A stretch of DNA of 64,000 bases, taken from positions 1,423,902 through 1,487,901 of the forward strand of contig NZ_KB235922.1 in the NCBI RefSeq assembly GCF_000332195.1, in the 5' to 3' direction. Position 1 is the stretch's first letter. Every line of letters starts with the position of its first letter. A program made the position numbers and the translations under genes. This document shows, one piece after another, positions 15,587 to 23,427 of the stretch. The DNA comes from Pleurocapsa sp. PCC 7319. Lineage in GTDB: Bacteria > Cyanobacteriota > Cyanobacteriia > Cyanobacteriales > Xenococcaceae. A model generated the notes under the pieces. The model was not told where the DNA came from and ran no database searches. It saw nothing but the letters and a program-made list of their open reading frames with translations.

Positions 15587-17737
15587 TTACACAAAGAAGG
15601 CGAGAATTTTAGGTAGAACTTTGGCACAAGCTTTAGCTAATTTTGAAGCTGGTTCTACTCCTTTGGCTATTACTTCTAAAAAACCTACTGCCCGTTCAGC
15701 TTTTTTCTGCATAGTTTCAGCTTGCGGATTTTGTCCTGCTTCCGCCAGTATTTGTAACTGTTCTAGAACTTGCTTTTGATCATCTTCAGACAATTGAGGA
15801 TCGTCAATTGCTGCTTGAATTTCAGTCAATAAATCTTTGATACCTGGTTCCTCTGGATTAGATGAAGATGGTAGCTGGTTAATGGCATTAGCAACAGTAC
15901 CGTTAATATCCCCTAAACTGAATGCTCCTGCACCACTAGCATTAACAGTTCCACCTGAAATATTTAGGTTTCGGCTTTGGTCAGTTTTCTGGTCTTCAAC
16001 ATAATCCCCTTTAATATTTTCAATATTGCGATCGCCTGCCATATTATTATCTCCTTGTTGATGATAGTTTGAAGCATAGAAGCCAGGGCGTTTTAGTGCC
16101 GTATCGACCATATTTTCTAAACTGGCAATACGGTCGTCCTTTTCTTCCATTAGTTGGGCAACTTCTACTGCTGCTAAAGCTTTAAGTTCATTGTAAGTCT
16201 CAAAATAATCAGCACTCAGTTGGGACTTATCAGCTTTTGCAGATGTTTTAGCTCTAAGCAGCAATTTATCTGCACCCTTTCTTTCCATTGCTACTATTTC
16301 CAGTTCCGCATCGGGATTGTTCTCCGCCAATTCCTTAAAAGATATTGCGATCGCCCTTGGGTCTACTCCTTGATTGTGATAGAGATCGAGGGTATCAAAA
16401 ACAGGCTGGATAAAATCGCCAAAGTCACCGTCTGCAAACACTTCTAACCGATTGTCAGGTTTGCGATATGGATCGGGGTCTTTGTCAGTCGGCAGACGCA
16501 TAAAGACATATTCGCATCTCACCCCATTCAATACAGTATTTGAGGTGATGCCCCAATCTTCAATAAAAGCTCCTGTGAGAGTAGCTCCTGTAAAGTCCGT
16601 TTTATCTAACTGCGTCTGTACCAGTTTGGCTCTGGATAAATCTGCATCCTGTAGATTAGCCTCACTTAAATTGGCATCAATAAAGCTAGCATCTGTCAGC
16701 TCTGCTCCTTGAAGATTAATACCCTGTAACTTTTGACCATCAAAATTCTTGTCAATTCCTTTACCAATCAGCCATTGCCTTACTTGAGTGCTTTTTAGAT
16801 AAGTATCTCCAGGGCGCACCCGATCTAGCATTTTCGCCCCATACCAACGAACACGAGTTAGGGTAGCTTTTCTGAGATCTGTGCTTTTTAATCTAGCTCC
16901 TGTGAAATTAGCATCAGTTAAATCGGCACCTCGAAAACTCGTACCCCGCGTAGCAGCAAAAGCAATGGCAAAAGAACGCACCCAAGCATCTCTGGCATCA
17001 CCTTTCAAAGCACGCCAACCAATAAATACTCCTGCTCCTGCTACTGCTACTGCTCCTGCTCCTGCTCCTGCTACTGCTACTGCTCCTGCTCCTGCTCCTG
17101 CTCCTGCTACTGCTCCTGCTCCTGCTCCTGCTCCTGCTACTGCTCCTGCTACTGCTACTGCTACTGCTCCTGCTCCTGCTCCTGCTCCTGCTACTGCTAC
17201 TGCTACTGCTCCTGCTACTGCTCCTGCTCCTGCTCCTGCTACTGCTACTGCTACTGCTACTGCTACTGCTACTGCTACTGCTCCTGCGAATGCGAATGCG
17301 AATGCTCCTGCTACTGCTACTGCTACTGCTACTGCTACTGCTACTGCTACTGCTCTTATTCCTTGGGGTATAATTGCAATCAGAAATATAACTAGTACTA
17401 GTAAACTAACACAACCTGCAATTTGATTAGTTAAGTCGGAGTCAAAAATTAGTGAAATAAAAGCACCAGCAAATATTGAGAACAATCCTGATATGACTGC
17501 TAGTAGCCAGGAAAGAATAGTTAAGAGTGCTGCCCAACGTTTTTGTAGTCCACACTTCGCACCAGTAAATTTAGCCCCTCTGAGATTTGCACCTGTAAAG
17601 TTAGTACTGCGAAGATCCGCCTCACTAAAATCTGCTCCTGAAAGGTCTTTTCTCTTAAAAGATTGTCCTTTTAGATTTAGACGCTGAAAATTCCTTTCCC
17701 CTGCTGCATATTTCTTCAAAAGTTCATTGGCTTTCAT
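15587..17737 (-). CDS. pentapeptide-repeat membrane protein with Ala-Val/Ala-Gly microsatellite domain
   Basis: A 716-residue protein. Pentapeptide repeats (A[DN]LxX type) occur at about residues 10-60, 265-300 and 335-395. Two clear TM segments (about 68-90 and 100-125) lead into about 108 residues that alternate Ala with Val or Gly (with one Ala-Phe run), encoded by a hexamer microsatellite. After the last pentapeptides there is a mixed soluble region, a short Gln/Asn-rich segment (about 560-580), a Gly/Ala/Asn segment (NISGGTVNASGAGAFSLGDI) and a helical C-terminus. The latter parts resemble cyanobacterial proteins with effector-like tails. Role unknown. The start MKANELLKKYAAGER is a common beginning for such proteins. 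Confidence 0.8.
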   Translation of the reverse strand: MKANELLKKYAAGERNFQRLNLKGQSFKRKDLSGADFSEADLRSTNFTGANLRGAKFTGAKCGLQKRWAALLTILSWLLAVISGLFSIFAGAFISLIFDSDLTNQIAGCVSLLVLVIFLIAIIPQGIRAVAVAVAVAVAVAVAGAFAFAFAGAVAVAVAVAVAVAVAGAGAGAVAGAVAVAVAGAGAGAGAVAVAVAGAVAGAGAGAGAVAGAGAGAGAVAVAGAGAGAVAVAGAGVFIGWRALKGDARDAWVRSFAIAFAATRGTSFRGADLTDANFTGARLKSTDLRKATLTRVRWYGAKMLDRVRPGDTYLKSTQVRQWLIGKGIDKNFDGQKLQGINLQGAELTDASFIDANLSEANLQDADLSRAKLVQTQLDKTDFTGATLTGAFIEDWGITSNTVLNGVRCEYVFMRLPTDKDPDPYRKPDNRLEVFADGDFGDFIQPVFDTLDLYHNQGVDPRAIAISFKELAENNPDAELEIVAMERKGADKLLLRAKTSAKADKSQLSADYFETYNELKALAAVEVAQLMEEKDDRIASLENMVDTALKRPGFYASNYHQQGDNNMAGDRNIENIKGDYVEDQKTDQSRNLNISGGTVNASGAGAFSLGDINGTVANAINQLPSSSNPEEPGIKDLLTEIQAAIDDPQLSEDDQKQVLEQLQILAEAGQNPQAETMQKKAERAVGFLEVIAKGVEPASKLAKACAKVLPKILAFFV
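17028..17355. repeat. coding hexamer microsatellite (GCTACT / GCTCCT)
   Basis: About 328 bp of perfect trinucleotide-phase repeat in which every second codon is GCA (Ala, minus strand) and the alternate codon is GTA (Val) or GGA (Gly), with one short GCATTC (Ala-Phe) run at about 17287-17305. It lies inside the pentapeptide-repeat gene, and any change of a 6-bp unit keeps the frame. Confidence 0.9.
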
Positions 17738-17937
17738 TCCCTTTGTTTGTGGGCTAGCTTTTATTTGATTTACTGGAATTAGACCAGATCGAAGTTTATC
17801 TCTGCAAGATCAGAGAGGAGGAGCTTAAAGCCTAGAGCTTGGAGCTTAGAGCTTTTATGAAAATATACCGTTATTTTAAGCGATATATATATTTTAGAAG
17901 GTCAATATTTCGGGAAAGTTCGATAAACTTATCATTT
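17738..17937. repeat. gene-free stretch with AGAGCTT heptamers
   Basis: 200 bp upstream of the pentapeptide-repeat gene. At about 17823-17857 there are four near-copies of a heptamer (AGAGCTT / AAGCCT variants), a motif seen again at 47873, 50749 and 56480. The promoter of the minus-strand gene should lie here, but I cannot place it. Confidence 0.5.
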
Positions 17938-18183
17938 GTAGCAATACGGACTTGTATTAGGATACTTATTGCTCATTACTTACGAGCAGTTAACTAAACT
18001 TGTCCTAAGAGGTTGTCTGAAAAGTCTCATTTGTTAAATCAAAGCCCCCTAAATCCCCCAAATTTGGGGGACTTGTAATTCTGCTCTCCCCCCCCAGAAT
18101 TGGGTTTGGGGGGCAAAACCAAGAACTCAAATGTAAAAAAATAACTTTTCAGATGTCCTCTAACCAATTAACGTACTGCGATA
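17938..18183. repeat. MITE-like element family I, copy b, interrupted
   Basis: The left end GTAGCAATACGG...TTAGGATA and a GCTCATTACTTACGAGCA interior match the copy at 30376. The element is split after TGTCCTA (18007) by a second element (18008-18161), and resumes as ACCAATTAACGTACTGCGATA. Confidence 0.7.
18008..18161. repeat. MITE-like element family III, inserted in family I copy
   Basis: 154 bp with terminal inverted repeats AGAGGTTGTCTGAAAAGT (18008-18025) and ACTTTTCAGATGTCCTCT (18144-18161). Inside is a second palindrome built from AAAGCCCCCTAAATCCCCC and its complement. TA occurs directly on both sides, compatible with IS630-type (TA-target) mobilisation. Confidence 0.7.
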
Positions 18184-18212
18184 ATTAACAACCAAATCAC
18201 TAAGGCATAATA

Positions 18213-19235
18213 ATGCTACTTAATAAGATACCTGGACGTGGCTATTTACTAATAGCTGTTTTAATTTTTGCTGCTTCCAATTCAGTAACTCGCAGATTAA
18301 CAGAATTAGGGGCAGATAATTTAATCGATGGCAGAAATCCCATTTCCTTTTGTAATGTTCTGTTTGTTGGGAATATCTGCGCCTTATTGGCTCTAATTGC
18401 TATTTATGGCAAAGAATGGAGTCCCAGAGCCTTAAATAGGCTTTCTGCTGCGGATTGGATTAGTTTAATTGTAGTCGCTATTTTAGCGGGGGCATTAGCA
18501 CCAGCCTTTATTTTTTTCGCTTTGGAACAGACGGCAGTAAACAATGTGGTGCTGATTAGCAGGATTGAACCTCCCCTCACTTTAGCTCTATCAGTCTTGA
18601 TTTTGCGGGAGAGAGTAAATAGCTGGATTGTAATTGGGGCAATTTTAGCCTTTGTGGGAGTCATTCTAACCATTGTGCTGCAACCAACAGATAGCAGTGC
18701 CATTAATATGGGCGGAGGTTTTAGCATTGGTAAAGGAGAATTAATGACTGCCATTGGCGCGATCGCTTTGGCTATATCAACTGTTATTAGTAAAAATAGA
18801 TTAGATCAAATTCCCTTAGGCATATTTACTATCTTTCGTACTGCGTTCGGAACTGTAATCTTTTTTGTCTTAGCAATAAAGTTATATGGCATTGGACATT
18901 TTATGGATGTAACTACACCTATAGTCTGGCAATGGATGATACTTTATGGAGCAGTGATTGTTGTTGGTGGTCAAGTAGCTTGGTTGAAAGGTTTAAAAAC
19001 TACTAATGCTGCGGATGTAGCTTTAGCAAATTCTATCAGTCCTATTGCTGGTATCATAGCTGCATTTCTTATCTTGGGAGAGGTTCCTACAGTAGCACAC
19101 TACATCGGAGGCACAGTTATCATTATCGGGATTATTTTTAACCAAGTCGGAATAGCGCGTCAAAATAAATTACTGGATAAGAGTAAGATTTGCATGGGGC
19201 AAATGGACGACCAAGTTGGGTTTAAGGGTATTTAA
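18213..19235 (+). CDS. EamA/DMT-superfamily transporter
   Basis: A 340-residue integral membrane protein with about ten hydrophobic helices in two EamA halves (about residues 8-155 and 180-312). The repeat-end features LEQTAVNNVVLISRIEPPLTLALSVLILRE and LKTTNAADVALANSISPIAGIIAAFLILGE are typical of this drug/metabolite exporter family. Substrate unknown. An unusual soluble-looking insertion (ELGADNLIDGRNPISFCN) follows the first helix. The promoter must lie in or right next to the family I element that ends 30 bp upstream. Confidence 0.88.
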   Translation: MLLNKIPGRGYLLIAVLIFAASNSVTRRLTELGADNLIDGRNPISFCNVLFVGNICALLALIAIYGKEWSPRALNRLSAADWISLIVVAILAGALAPAFIFFALEQTAVNNVVLISRIEPPLTLALSVLILRERVNSWIVIGAILAFVGVILTIVLQPTDSSAINMGGGFSIGKGELMTAIGAIALAISTVISKNRLDQIPLGIFTIFRTAFGTVIFFVLAIKLYGIGHFMDVTTPIVWQWMILYGAVIVVGGQVAWLKGLKTTNAADVALANSISPIAGIIAAFLILGEVPTVAHYIGGTVIIIGIIFNQVGIARQNKLLDKSKICMGQMDDQVGFKGI

Positions 19236-19459
19236 ACCGCATCTAGTTTGAGCGTGGGGGATGCTGAATTTAGTTCAGCATATCCAACCACGCTGTTGAA
19301 ACCTGTAGTTTTTAATGTAACTGTTCGAGAAAGTAACAAGTAACAAGTAGCAAGTAAAAAGTTGTTCTTGATTCTTCTAACTCAAACTTTATTTAACCAG
19401 CAAAACTCCAGTTTTCAATGTGGACGGGGTTTAGGTAAGAAGTAAAAAGTAAAAACTAG
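19236..19459. repeat. intergenic with GTAACAA heptamers
   Basis: No gene is seen. At about 19330-19362 there are tandem AAGTAAC/AAGTAGC heptamers. A short inverted repeat around 19250-19280 (GCTGAATTTAGTTCAGC) may act as terminator for the transporter gene. Confidence 0.5.
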
Positions 19460-19657
19460 CTAAACTAAGTTTATTTTGGGAAATATAAGTAAAATAGCTA
19501 GTATAGCTAACTTGAGTAACAGAGGAGCCAAAAATACGCTTACGAATATACCAAGACAAGCTACTAAACCTGCAGACATAGATTCGATCTCTTCAGTAAG
19601 TTTGATTGTCAAGTACCTGGCAATACCAGTTACTATTAATGCAATTAACCAGCTCAT
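19460..19657 (-). CDS. small hydrophobic membrane protein (65 aa)
   Basis: 65 residues with two hydrophobic helices (about 1-18 and 27-60) joined by RYLTIKLTEEIESMSAG. GGAG lies 8-9 bases before the ATG on the minus strand, supporting translation. The opposite-strand reading frame in the same place is polar, lacks this logic and is rejected. I believe similar short proteins occur in other cyanobacteria. Function unknown. Confidence 0.6.
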   Translation of the reverse strand: MSWLIALIVTGIARYLTIKLTEEIESMSAGLVACLGIFVSVFLAPLLLKLAILAILLIFPKINLV

Positions 19658-19922
19658 TGACTCAACTCCATCAATAAATAGTTATCTGAACTAAAATATG
19701 TCTGAGGCTAGAGTTTATGCAGTGTTTAAAGACTTGTATTAAACCAGAGAAGTTTTGATTGATTAGACAAGATGTGGGGAGTTAGGGAAATAGGAATTTA
19801 GGTAATGCTTCTCGGTTAAAAATTTCTCACTTACGGCAAGCTTAAGTTAGTAGGTAATTATTTATTACTCATTACTTCTGACTCATTACTCAATTAAGAA
19901 TTATATGGCTGGTAATCAATAA

Positions 19923-22259
19923 ATGAATACTCCCCAAGCTAAGTGGCAAATTGTATCTGCATCAGACGTACCCTTGGAATTTATTGAAGGAGTTGCCAGT
20001 ATTATTGGCTGCGATGCAAAATATTGCGCTCAATTACTCTGGCAAAGGGGAATTCAAGATTTAAAAGAATTACCAGGATTTCTAAACCCAAACTTATATC
20101 AGCCTGCTAGTGCGATCGCCTTTGGTTTGGAAATGGAATGGGCAGTGTCGCGTTTACAACAGGCTCGCGATCGCACTGAAAAAGTTACAATTTGGGGCGA
20201 TTTTGATGCGGATGGGATTACTTCTACGAGTGTATTGTGGGATGGATTGGGGCAGTTTTTTTCGCAGCATTTACAGCTAGATTATTATATTCCCAATCGC
20301 TTAACGGAATCCCATGGACTAAATAATCCTGGCATAGCTAGGTTAGCTGAAAAGGGAACTAAGTTAATTGTTACTTGTGACACGGGCAGCACCAACTTGG
20401 AGGAAATTAAATATGCTCAGGAGTTGGGTATCGATATTATTGTTACTGATCATCACACTCTACCTGAATCTCGTCCTGAAGTAACCGCAATTATTAATCC
20501 TCGTTATTTGGAACCAGAACATCCTCTCTATAATCTCTCCGGGGTAGCAGTAGCTTATAAATTAGTTGAAGCACTTTACGAAACTTTACCCGATGTTCCG
20601 CAACAGCCAATCGAGAATTTATTGGACTTAGTTGCTATCGGTTTAATTGCTGATTTGGTGGAATTAAAAGGCGACTGTCGTTATTTGGCGCAGGTTGGTA
20701 TTAAGCAATTGCAAAAACAGGTTAAGCCTACTACTATGACCCGTCCCGGAGTAGCCAAATTACTGGATTTATGTCGTCGCAATGGCGATCGCCCTACTGA
20801 TATTTCCTTTGGTTTAGGACCAAGAATCAATGCTGTCAGCCGCATCCATGGTGATGCTAGTTTCTGTGTCGAGTTACTTACTAGTCGAGATGTACAACAT
20901 TGCAGCCAGTTGGCAGAAGAGGCTGAATTAGCTAATACCCGTCGTAAGTCTTTACAGAAAGACACCATCAAACAAGTCCAGAAAAAATTACAGCAGCTAG
21001 ATTTATCTACTACCTCGGTTATTGTCCTGGAAGATCCTCAGTGGCAAGGAGGTGTTTTAGGTTTGGCTGCGGGACAAATTGCCCAAGAGTATGGTCGTCC
21101 TACGGTGTTATTAAGTACTGGTGGGGGTGATAATTCCGAAAAAGTAATGGCTAGGGGATCGGCAAGATCTGTTAATGGCATTGATCTCTATCGATTGGTT
21201 AAGTCACAAGCAGATTTACTTCACCGCTTTGGTGGACATCCTTTTGCTGCGGGGCTGAGTTTACCTTTGGCTAATCTAAATTTGTTTAGAGAAGGGATTA
21301 ATCAGCAACTCAGACAAAAGGTTGCTTTTGCTGAAATGGTACCCCAGATTGATGCTGATTTGGTAGTGACGGTAGCAGAGTTGGGTCATGATTTATTTGA
21401 AGAATTGAGGCTACTTGAACCCTATGGAATGGGCAATCCAATTCCCAAATTACTGATTCAAAACTGCTGGTTTAAGAACGTTTGGAACAAAAATATTCAA
21501 GATAGACAAGGAAAAAAAGTTCAATATATCAGGACTACTTTTAATATTTGGGATGATTCAAGTAATGAAGGATTTCCTGGTCTTTGGTGGGGACACTATA
21601 AAGATGAAATTCCCATAACCGGAAAATGTGAGGCGATCGCCGAATTGGATTTTAATACTTTTCATAAAAGGTACGAACTGAGATTAATAGCAGTACGGTT
21701 AATGTCTGAAAGTTCTTGGTTAAACTCCAATATAGAACAGACAAATTTATTAATAGATCGACGTTCTACGCCACAAAACCTAGACAATTTAGAAATTCCT
21801 TTATCACAAGTCAATATCTTGCAACAATGCCCTGCTGATTGGGGCGACATCCGCCAAAAATATCTTCAGGCGACAAACTGCGATCGCTCTCTAGTTCTGG
21901 CTTACACCCCTGAGCTCATAGATGAAGTAATAGCAATTTGGCGACAATTAATTGGTATTGCTAAATACTTAAGTCGCACTCAACAAAAAGTTACTAAATC
22001 ACGAATACAAGAAAAATTAAATCTAAGCGATCATACATTTATGCTGGGATTACAAGCTTTGGAAAAAGCGGGATTCAAATATAAATTTCAAGATGATTTA
22101 TATCAGTTTTCTTGGCAAGAAAATAATATTAGTGTAGGTTTGCAGTCTCAGATTAATTATTTTCTTTTGGCAATCAAAGAAGAACATTTTCAACAACAAT
22201 ACTTTTACAAGGTTCCTCTATCTACAATCAATCGACAACTTTTGATTACTGATTACTGA
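19923..22259 (+). CDS. recJ: single-stranded-DNA-specific exonuclease RecJ
   Basis: A 778-residue 5'-3' ssDNA exonuclease for RecF-pathway recombination and mismatch repair. The DHH phosphoesterase motifs are visible: GDFDADGITS (about residues 93-102), DTGS, DHHTLPE, and DHHA1-type RFGGHPFAAGLSL. An OB-like domain follows, and the C-terminus carries a winged-helix-like extension (KSRIQEKLNLSDHTFMLGLQALEKAGF) common in cyanobacterial RecJ. The last residues (LLITDY) and the stop codon are read from the first unit of a GATTACT heptamer array, so the present C-terminus was shaped by repeat DNA. Confidence 0.93.
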   Translation: MNTPQAKWQIVSASDVPLEFIEGVASIIGCDAKYCAQLLWQRGIQDLKELPGFLNPNLYQPASAIAFGLEMEWAVSRLQQARDRTEKVTIWGDFDADGITSTSVLWDGLGQFFSQHLQLDYYIPNRLTESHGLNNPGIARLAEKGTKLIVTCDTGSTNLEEIKYAQELGIDIIVTDHHTLPESRPEVTAIINPRYLEPEHPLYNLSGVAVAYKLVEALYETLPDVPQQPIENLLDLVAIGLIADLVELKGDCRYLAQVGIKQLQKQVKPTTMTRPGVAKLLDLCRRNGDRPTDISFGLGPRINAVSRIHGDASFCVELLTSRDVQHCSQLAEEAELANTRRKSLQKDTIKQVQKKLQQLDLSTTSVIVLEDPQWQGGVLGLAAGQIAQEYGRPTVLLSTGGGDNSEKVMARGSARSVNGIDLYRLVKSQADLLHRFGGHPFAAGLSLPLANLNLFREGINQQLRQKVAFAEMVPQIDADLVVTVAELGHDLFEELRLLEPYGMGNPIPKLLIQNCWFKNVWNKNIQDRQGKKVQYIRTTFNIWDDSSNEGFPGLWWGHYKDEIPITGKCEAIAELDFNTFHKRYELRLIAVRLMSESSWLNSNIEQTNLLIDRRSTPQNLDNLEIPLSQVNILQQCPADWGDIRQKYLQATNCDRSLVLAYTPELIDEVIAIWRQLIGIAKYLSRTQQKVTKSRIQEKLNLSDHTFMLGLQALEKAGFKYKFQDDLYQFSWQENNISVGLQSQINYFLLAIKEEHFQQQYFYKVPLSTINRQLLITDY

Positions 22260-22288
22260 TTACTGATTACTGATTACTGGTTACTGAT

Positions 22289-22598
22289 GGGTGAGCGAAA
22301 TTTACGGTAGCAAAAATTTTAATTGCCGTTACTCGTTACCATCGTTCTGGGTTTAAAGCCTCTTTCTTCTAGGAAGACTTCTTTTAGTAATTAGTAATTA
22401 GTAATTAGTAGTCAATTTGAACTAAAAACTAGCGCGAAGTTGCGGTGGCGGGGTTCCCCCGCTTGAGCAAACTTCGTAAGACAAAACTAAAAACTAAAAA
22501 CCAGAATCACCGACTCTTTAGGGCGGTGAGGAGTCAATTTTTACTCGTTACTTAAAGCGTCTCTATTATTTAACTCTCACACCTTTTTTCGTTCACCC
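22289..22598. repeat. MITE-like element family II, copy a, interrupted
   Basis: The outer ends GGGTGAGCGAAATTTACGG and TTTTTTCGTTCACCC form an imperfect inverted repeat of about 14 bp. The second copy (36070-36239) is 170 bp. This one is 310 bp because of the element at 22340-22540. Confidence 0.7.
22340..22540. repeat. dispersed element family IV, copy 2 (inverted relative to copy 1)
   Basis: Inverted relative of 11236-11370: CATCGTTCTGGGTTT...AAAACCAGAATCACCGACTC TTTAGG. It is flanked by TTACTCGTTAC on both sides (22329-22339 and 22541-22551), which could be an 11-bp target duplication. The extra length comes from a GC-rich palindrome (GGCGGGGTTCCCCCGC). Confidence 0.7.
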
Positions 22599-22620
22599 GT
22601 TACTGGTTACTGGTTACTGA

Positions 22621-23082
22621 TTACTGATCGGTATCACGGTAAGTTTGCTCTGCTACCTTTTTTAGTCGTCGTAATTGAGCTTGCATATCTCTTTTAGTTA
22701 AACCAGCAGCAAAAGTATTGAACCCCCAGCTCACAACTGGATTGGGAATCTTAAATTCAAAACGATTGAGCAAAAAAGTCCCCTCAGCCATAGGTTGACA
22801 TTCCCAGCGATCGCGTCCTTGGAAGAAACCATCAAATTCCCAGACAATAAGACCAGGCTCTCTTTCAACGACAACACTTCTAAGACTTGGTTGCAGTACA
22901 GGAATCTTAATTGTAAAACGGCTGAGACCTCCTAAATTGGTATTCCACTTCCCAATTGGCTCACATTTCAACATCGGATTTAGCCAAAGATGCATTAATT
23001 TTAAATTAGTCAAACATTCTTCGACGATCACAGAACTAGCTTTGATACTAATGGATTGTTCAAAAACTTGAGACGATGGCAT
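22621..23082 (-). CDS. SRPBCC-family (START/Bet v1-like) protein
   Basis: A 153-residue protein beginning VFEQSISIKASSVIVEECLTNLKLMHLWLNPMLKCEP, the usual first strand and helix of polyketide-cyclase/SRPBCC proteins, which bind hydrophobic ligands in a deep cavity. Later strands (RFTIKIPVLQPSLRSVVVEREPGLIVWEFDGFFQGRDRWE) fit the antiparallel sheet, and the long C-terminal helix (NTFAAGLTKRDMQAQLRRLKKVAEQ) is present. It appears to be a stand-alone gene. Ligand unknown. Confidence 0.8.
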   Translation of the reverse strand: MPSSQVFEQSISIKASSVIVEECLTNLKLMHLWLNPMLKCEPIGKWNTNLGGLSRFTIKIPVLQPSLRSVVVEREPGLIVWEFDGFFQGRDRWECQPMAEGTFLLNRFEFKIPNPVVSWGFNTFAAGLTKRDMQAQLRRLKKVAEQTYRDTDQ

Positions 23083-23427
23083 AAAATTTATCGCAAATTA
23101 AAAGTAAATGAAAAAATGAACTACAAAGTTAATAATCCCTAACAACACGAAATTAATATTTTTTTAACGTTAAATTAAAAGTGAAACATTCAGCCATTTC
23201 TAGAAGGTAATCAATGATTGTGTTTTAACAAACAAGAAATTGTTAAGTTTTAACTAGGCAAATAGGCGTAAAAAGAGCTAAGAAGATTAACTTTTTAAGC
23301 AATCTGGATTTAATTTGGCATAATTATCGCAGAAAAATATATTTGCTTGTGAAAATAACAAGACATCTATATGATTTGCCGCTAGTATTTATGGCGGAAA
23401 TAACTAGATGAATTAAGACTAAAGAAC
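23083..23427. other. divergent intergenic region, nothing recognised
   Basis: 345 bp of AT-rich DNA between the SRPBCC gene and the channel-like gene. It must hold two divergent promoters. No repeat family, RNA gene or strong hairpin is evident. Confidence 0.4.

Larger units (their letters stand above)
22248..22626. repeat. nested intergenic repeats after recJ
   Basis: GATTACT/GGTTACT heptamers (22248-22288 and about 22599-22626) flank a family II MITE-like element (22289-22598). That element contains a family IV element (22340-22540), which in turn contains a GC-rich palindromic repeat (about 22431-22482). Confidence 0.75.

Noticed and set aside
16881-17426. Plus-strand TAPAPATA frame opposite the pentapeptide-repeat gene
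   Set aside because: Antisense of the hexamer microsatellite. The minus-strand gene has matching domains on both sides.
19476-19694. Plus-strand 72-codon frame
   Set aside because: It overlaps the minus-strand small membrane protein, which has a Shine-Dalgarno sequence and clear hydrophobic helices.
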